From JAIRTY01 sp050257395 (lineage in GTDB: Bacteria > Actinomycetota > Actinomycetes > Streptosporangiales > Streptosporangiaceae), in assembly GCA_050257395.1 (NCBI GenBank), contig JBLMWU010000327.1:1-35436 (forward strand): 35,436 nt of DNA, in the 5' to 3' direction. This document shows, in pieces, positions 31,596 to 35,436 of this stretch; position 1 is the first letter of the stretch, and each line of letters begins with the position of its first letter. Both the position numbers and the translations under genes were made by a program. The notes beneath the pieces are model-generated. The model was given only the letters and a program-made list of their open reading frames with translations. It made no database searches and was not told the DNA's origin.

Positions 31596-34203
31596 ATGAG
31601 CACCGAATCCCGCCTCAGCCGCGCGCCGCAGGCGCGCGAGACCAGCCTCGTGCCCGGCAAGCCCTCGCTTGACGGTCTCGAGGACAAGTGGTCGCGCCGG
31701 TGGGAAGAGGCGGCCGTAGTACAAGTTTGACCGGACCCGGCCGCGTGGCGACGTCTACGCCATCGACACTCCCCCGCTGACGGTCAGCGGGAAGCTCCAC
31801 ATCGGGCACGTCTGCTCGTTCACCCACACCGACACGGTCGCGCGGTATCAGCGCATGCGCGGCCGGGAGGTGTTCTACCCGATCGGCTGGGACGACAACG
31901 GCCTGCCCACCGAGCGGCGGGTGCAGAACTACTTCCACGTCCGGTGCGACCCGTCGCTGCCCTACGACCCGCGGTTCGTGCCGCCCGCCAGCCCCGGCCC
32001 CGAGCCGGTGCCGGTGTCCCGGCGCAACTTCGTGGAGCTGTGCCACCGCCTGACCCACCTCGACGAGCAGGCGTTCGAGGACGTGTGGCGGCGGCTGGGG
32101 CTGTCGGTGGACTGGTCCACCAGCTACCGGACCGTGGACGACGCCTCACGGGCCATCTCCCAGCGGGCGTTCCTGCGCAACCTGGCCCGCGGCGAGGCCT
32201 GCCTCGCGGAGGCGCCCACCTTGTGGGACGTGGGCTTCCGCACCGCGGTGGCCCAGGCCGAGCTGGAGGACCGGGAGGTCAGCGGGGCCTACCACCGGAT
32301 CACCTTCCACCGGCCCGGCGGCGGCCGGGTGCTGGTCGCCACCACCCGGCCGGAGCTGCTGCCGGCCTGCGTGGCGCTGGTGGCCCACCCGGCTGACGGG
32401 CGGTACGCCGGCCTGGTCGGCACCACGGTGACCACGCCGCTGTTCGGGGTGGAGGTGCCCGTGCTCGCGCACCACCTCGCCGACCCGGCCAAGGGCACCG
32501 GCATCGCCATGGTGTGCACGTTCGGCGACATGAACGACGTCACCTGGTGGCGTGACCTCGGCCTGCCCGCCCGGCCGGTGCTGGGCGCCGGCGGCCGGCT
32601 CGCGCCCAGCCCGCCGCCGGCGATCACCAGCCGGCCCGGCCGCGCCGCCTACCGGAACCTGGCCGGGGAGACCGTGACGGTGGCCCGCAAGCGGATCGCG
32701 GCGCTGCTGCGCAGCTCCGGGGACCTGGACGGCGCCCCCGAGCCGGTGCGGCACCCGGTGAAGTTCTACGAAAAGGGCAGCGACCCGCTGGAGATCATCA
32801 CCACCCGGCAGTGGTACCTGCGCAACGGCTCGCAGGACGAGAAGCTGCGGGCGGCGCTGCTGGAGCGCGGCCGCGAGATCGCCTGGCACCCCGCCCACAT
32901 GCGGACCCGGTACGAGAACTGGGTGAACGGCCTGTCCGGCGACTGGCTGGTCAGCCGGCAGCGGTTCTTCGGCGTCCCGGTGCCGGTGTGGTACCCGCTG
33001 GACGGCGACGGGCAGCCGGTGTACGGCTCGCCGCTCATCCCCGCCGACGGTGACCTGCCGGTGGACCCGGCGGCCACCCCGCCGCCGGGCTACGTGCAGT
33101 CCCAGCGCGGCCAGCCGGGCGGGTTCACCGCCGACCCCGACGTGCTGGACACCTGGGCGACGTCCTCGCTCACGCCGCAGCTCGCGGCCCGCTGGACCGC
33201 TGACGGCGACCTGCTGGACCGGGTGTACCCGATGGACCTGCGGCCGCAGGCCCACGAGATCATCCGGACCTGGCTGTTCTACACGGTGCTGCGCTCCCAC
33301 CTGGAGCACGGTGAGCTGCCCTGGCGGCACGCGGCGATCTCCGGCTGGGTGCTGGACCCGGACCGCAAGAAGATGTCCAAGTCAGCGGGCAACGTGGTCA
33401 CCCCCCTGGACTCGCTGCGCCGGCACGGCAGCGACGCGGTGCGGTACTGGGCGGCGAGCGGCCGGCTGGGCGTGGACATGACCTTCGATCCGGCTCAGCT
33501 CAAGGTGGGCCGCAGGCTGGCCATCAAGATCCTGAACGCGAGCCGGTTCGTGCTCAGCGTGGCCCCGGGCGACGCCGGCGCGGCGGCCGCGGCCGGGCCG
33601 CTGGCGGCCGTGACCGAGCCGCTGGACGCGGCGCTGCTGGCCCGGCTCGGCGAGGTGATCAGCACCTGCACGGCGGCGTTCGACGGCTACGACCATGCCG
33701 GCGCGCTGGCCGCCGCGGAGGAGTTCTTCTGGTTCTTCTGCGACGACTACCTGGAGCTGGTCAAGGACCGGGCGTACGGGGAGCGCGGCCCGGCCGCGGC
33801 CGCGTCCGCGCAGGCCACGCTCAGGCTCGCGCTGTCGGCGGTGCTGCGGCTGTTCGCGCCGTTCCTGCCGTTCGTCACCGAGGAAGTGTGGTCGTGGTGG
33901 CAGCCGGGCTCGGTGCACCGGGCGGCCTGGCCGGAGCCCGGGGAGGTGGCGGCCGCGGCGGCCGGCGCTGACCCGGCGGTGCTGACGGCGGCGTCCCGCG
34001 CCATCGCGGCCATCCGCGGTGCCAAGTCCGAGGCCCGGGTCCCGCTGCGGGCGCCGGTGCGCGCCCTGGTGGTGGCCGGCCGGCCGGACGACCTGGCGGC
34101 GGTGCGGGCGGCCCTGCCCGACGTGACCGCGGCGGGCCGGGTCGAGCGGGCCGAGCTGCGGGCCGCCGACGAAGCCGGGCCGGTCTACCAGGTGGCTCTC
34201 TAG
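31596..34203 (+). pseudogene. valS: Valyl-tRNA synthetase with a frameshift near the N-terminus
   Basis: The gene encodes a class I synthetase that charges tRNA-Val (about 868 residues if repaired). The first frame reads MSTESRL to WEEAAV and then stops at TGA 31728-31730. The family sequence continues in the +1 frame from TAC at 31720 (YKFDRTRP). One extra base, most simply the A at 31718 in an original GTG-TAC, explains both. The HIGH motif (KLHIGH, near 31787) lies in the second frame after an in-frame TAG (31717-31719) and before its first ATG (31855). No intact protein with the active site can therefore start downstream. KMSKS (near 33370) and the CP1 editing region (TTRPELLPACVALVAHP) are intact over 780 codons, with no other defect, which suggests a recent lesion or a sequencing error. 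Confidence 0.8.
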
Positions 34204-34219
34204 CCCGCCGGGTTACCTG

Positions 34220-34262
34220 CCGCGGGCGCCGGGGACACGCGGTTTCCCCGATGCGCCCGCGG
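34220..34262 (+). terminator. Strong terminator after valS
   Basis: Outer arms 34220-34229 and 34253-34262 (10 bp) stack on inner arms 34230-34235 and 34245-34250 (6 bp) with only a 2-nt bulge and a 9-nt loop. This is the longest stem noted in the window, 16 nt after the valS stop. Confidence 0.7.
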
Positions 34263-34316
34263 GCGGCGGGCCAGCGCTGTGGCAGTACTGTGTGCTGGCC
34301 TGGAGGAGGGCGCGTG

Positions 34317-35267
34317 ATGGCTGACGGCGAGGTGGAGGTCCGGCCGCTGGCGCGGGCCGACCTGGATGAGGCGGACCGGGTCTTCCGGGTGGCGTTCGGG
34401 ACCTTCTTCGGCGCCCCGGAGCCGGAGACGTTCTTCGGGGACGCCGACACCCTGCGGACCCGCTGGCGGGCGGACCCCGCGGGTGCGCTGGCCGCCTACA
34501 CCGGCGGCCGGCTGGCGGGCTCGGTCTACGCCACGAACTGGGGCAGCGTCGGGTTCTTCGGCCCGCTGTCGGTCGCGCCGGAGTACTGGGACCGGGCCAT
34601 CGGGCAGCGGCTGCTGGACGCGACCATGGAGCTGTTCGCGGCCTGGGGCACCGCCCACGCCGGGCTGTTCACGTTCGCGCAGAGCGCCAAGCACGTGCGG
34701 CTGTACCAGAAGTACGGGTTCTGGCCGCGGTTTCTGACAGCGATCATGTCGCGGCCGGTGGAGCCCGGCGCCGGGGCGGCTGCGCCGGTCACCGTGTCCG
34801 GGCTGCCGGAGCAGGAGCTGCCGGGGGTCCTGCGGTCGGTGACCGGGCTCACCGGGGAGATCTACCCCGGGCTGGACGTCAGCGGCGAGATCGAGGCGGT
34901 CCGGGCGCAGAAGCTCGGCGACACGGTGCTGCTGGAAGACGGCAGCGGGCTGCAGGGCGTGGCCGTGTGCCATATCGGGGCCGGGACCGAGGCGGGCGGC
35001 GGGGCCTGCTACATCAAGTTCGGCGCGGTCCGGCCGGGGCCCGGCGCGGAACGCCGGTTCGGGCAGCTCCTCGGGGCGTGCCACCAGCTGGCCGCGGACC
35101 GCGGCGCGTCCAGCCTGGTCGCGGGCGCGAACGCGGGCCGCGACCGGGCCTGGGCCGCGCTGGCCAGCAGCGGGTTCCGGGTGGGGATGCAGGGCGTGGC
35201 GATGCACCGGCCCAACGACCCCGGCTACCACCGCAGCGACGCCTACGTCATCGACGACTGGCGGTAA
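34317..35267 (+). CDS. Tandem GNAT-domain N-acetyltransferase
   Basis: This 316-residue protein has two GNAT-like halves. The first (about 5-140) has VEVRPLARADLDEADRVFRVAF, the acetyl-CoA-binding region VAPEYWDRAIGQRLLDATME and the C-terminal strand HVRLYQKYGFWPRF. The second half (about 160-316) has CYIKFGAVRPGPGAERRFGQLLGACHQLA and GFRVGMQGVAMHRP and may be a degenerate fold partner. It would acetylate a small molecule or protein amine; the substrate is unknown. GGAGGAGGG lies 6 nt before ATG 34317; GTG 34314 is an alternative. It follows a strong terminator, so it should have its own promoter; TACTGT at 34286-34291 is a candidate -10. Confidence 0.85.
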   Translation: MADGEVEVRPLARADLDEADRVFRVAFGTFFGAPEPETFFGDADTLRTRWRADPAGALAAYTGGRLAGSVYATNWGSVGFFGPLSVAPEYWDRAIGQRLLDATMELFAAWGTAHAGLFTFAQSAKHVRLYQKYGFWPRFLTAIMSRPVEPGAGAAAPVTVSGLPEQELPGVLRSVTGLTGEIYPGLDVSGEIEAVRAQKLGDTVLLEDGSGLQGVAVCHIGAGTEAGGGACYIKFGAVRPGPGAERRFGQLLGACHQLAADRGASSLVAGANAGRDRAWAALASSGFRVGMQGVAMHRPNDPGYHRSDAYVIDDWR

Positions 35268-35436
35268 GCGCAGGCTGGCCCGAGCGAACCCAAAGGACCG
35301 CGGAGCCACCGGGATAACGGGCGATCAGCCCCAGGGGCGCGGTGCGCCCAGGCCCGGGCGAGCCGAAGGGCCGCGCCGCCGTCTGGACTGACGAGCGACG
35401 AGCGCAGCGAGGAGCGAGGAGGGAAGACGGCGGGCT
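35268..35436. other. Non-coding right edge with repeat-rich hairpin
   Basis: No gene is visible in the last 169 nt. CCGCCGTCT (35376-35384) pairs with AGACGGCGG (35425-35433), 9 bp, enclosing a 40-nt purine-rich stretch made of repeated GACGAGCG, GAGCGCAGCGAGG and GAGCGAGGAG units. Similar GAGCGCAGCGAGG sequences occur in non-coding DNA of many actinobacteria. It may be a terminator for the acetyltransferase gene or part of the leader of a gene beyond the window. Confidence 0.4.

Noticed and set aside
1..35436. tRNA genes, CRISPR arrays, insertion sequences, prophage or plasmid genes
   Set aside because: I looked for cloverleaf arms, regularly spaced repeats, transposases, integrases and long terminal inverted repeats and found none I could support.

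Overview
The window is about 35 kb of very GC-rich DNA, typical of an actinomycete. Supporting signs are a near-absolute G/C third-position bias, a DUF1707 protein, a mycothiol-type DinB enzyme, an F420-type luciferase-like oxidoreductase, a large LuxR (LAL) regulator, and several apparently leaderless genes with a TANNNT -10 box 6-7 nt before the start codon. I cannot name the genus. No rRNA, tRNA, CRISPR array, insertion sequence or phage gene was seen.

Positions 1-7604 hold the most distinctive locus, a compact class III lanthipeptide cluster of the SapB/AmfS (ram/amf) type. It contains a three-domain LanKC synthetase (788-3421), a 37-residue precursor peptide (3428-3541) and two ABC exporter half-transporters (3644-5461 and 5466-7604). 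A strong stem-loop lies between precursor and transporters. An XRE-type regulator is divergent on the left, and the shared intergenic region holds three heptamer repeats at 11-bp steps. The two transporters have complementary ATP-site defects, which suggests an asymmetric heterodimer.

Positions 7605-14671 carry mostly housekeeping or accessory genes: a DUF1707 membrane protein, an acyl-ACP thioesterase, a Nudix hydrolase behind a DnaN-like sliding clamp, a DUF6295-like protein behind a dienelactone hydrolase, an aldo/keto reductase, a 70-residue membrane protein with a TTA codon, and a DMT-family transporter.

Positions 14672-20521 contain a Tat-exported, probably bicovalent FAD oxidase of the berberine-bridge type, an SPFH membrane protein paired with a ribbon-helix-helix protein, and a MarR regulator followed by a DHA2-type multidrug exporter. 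The MarR promoter is covered by TTGAG/CTCAA operator units.

Positions 20522-31562 hold a sulfotransferase, a beta-propeller glycosidase-like protein, a metal-dependent amidohydrolase, a D-amino-acid oxidase, a DinB/maleylpyruvate-isomerase-like enzyme, an LLM-class oxidoreductase, a 987-residue LAL regulator, a small PRC-barrel-like protein and a GT87 membrane mannosyltransferase.

Positions 31563-35436 hold a valyl-tRNA synthetase gene broken by one extra base before its HIGH motif, a very strong terminator, a tandem GNAT protein and a repeat-containing non-coding end.
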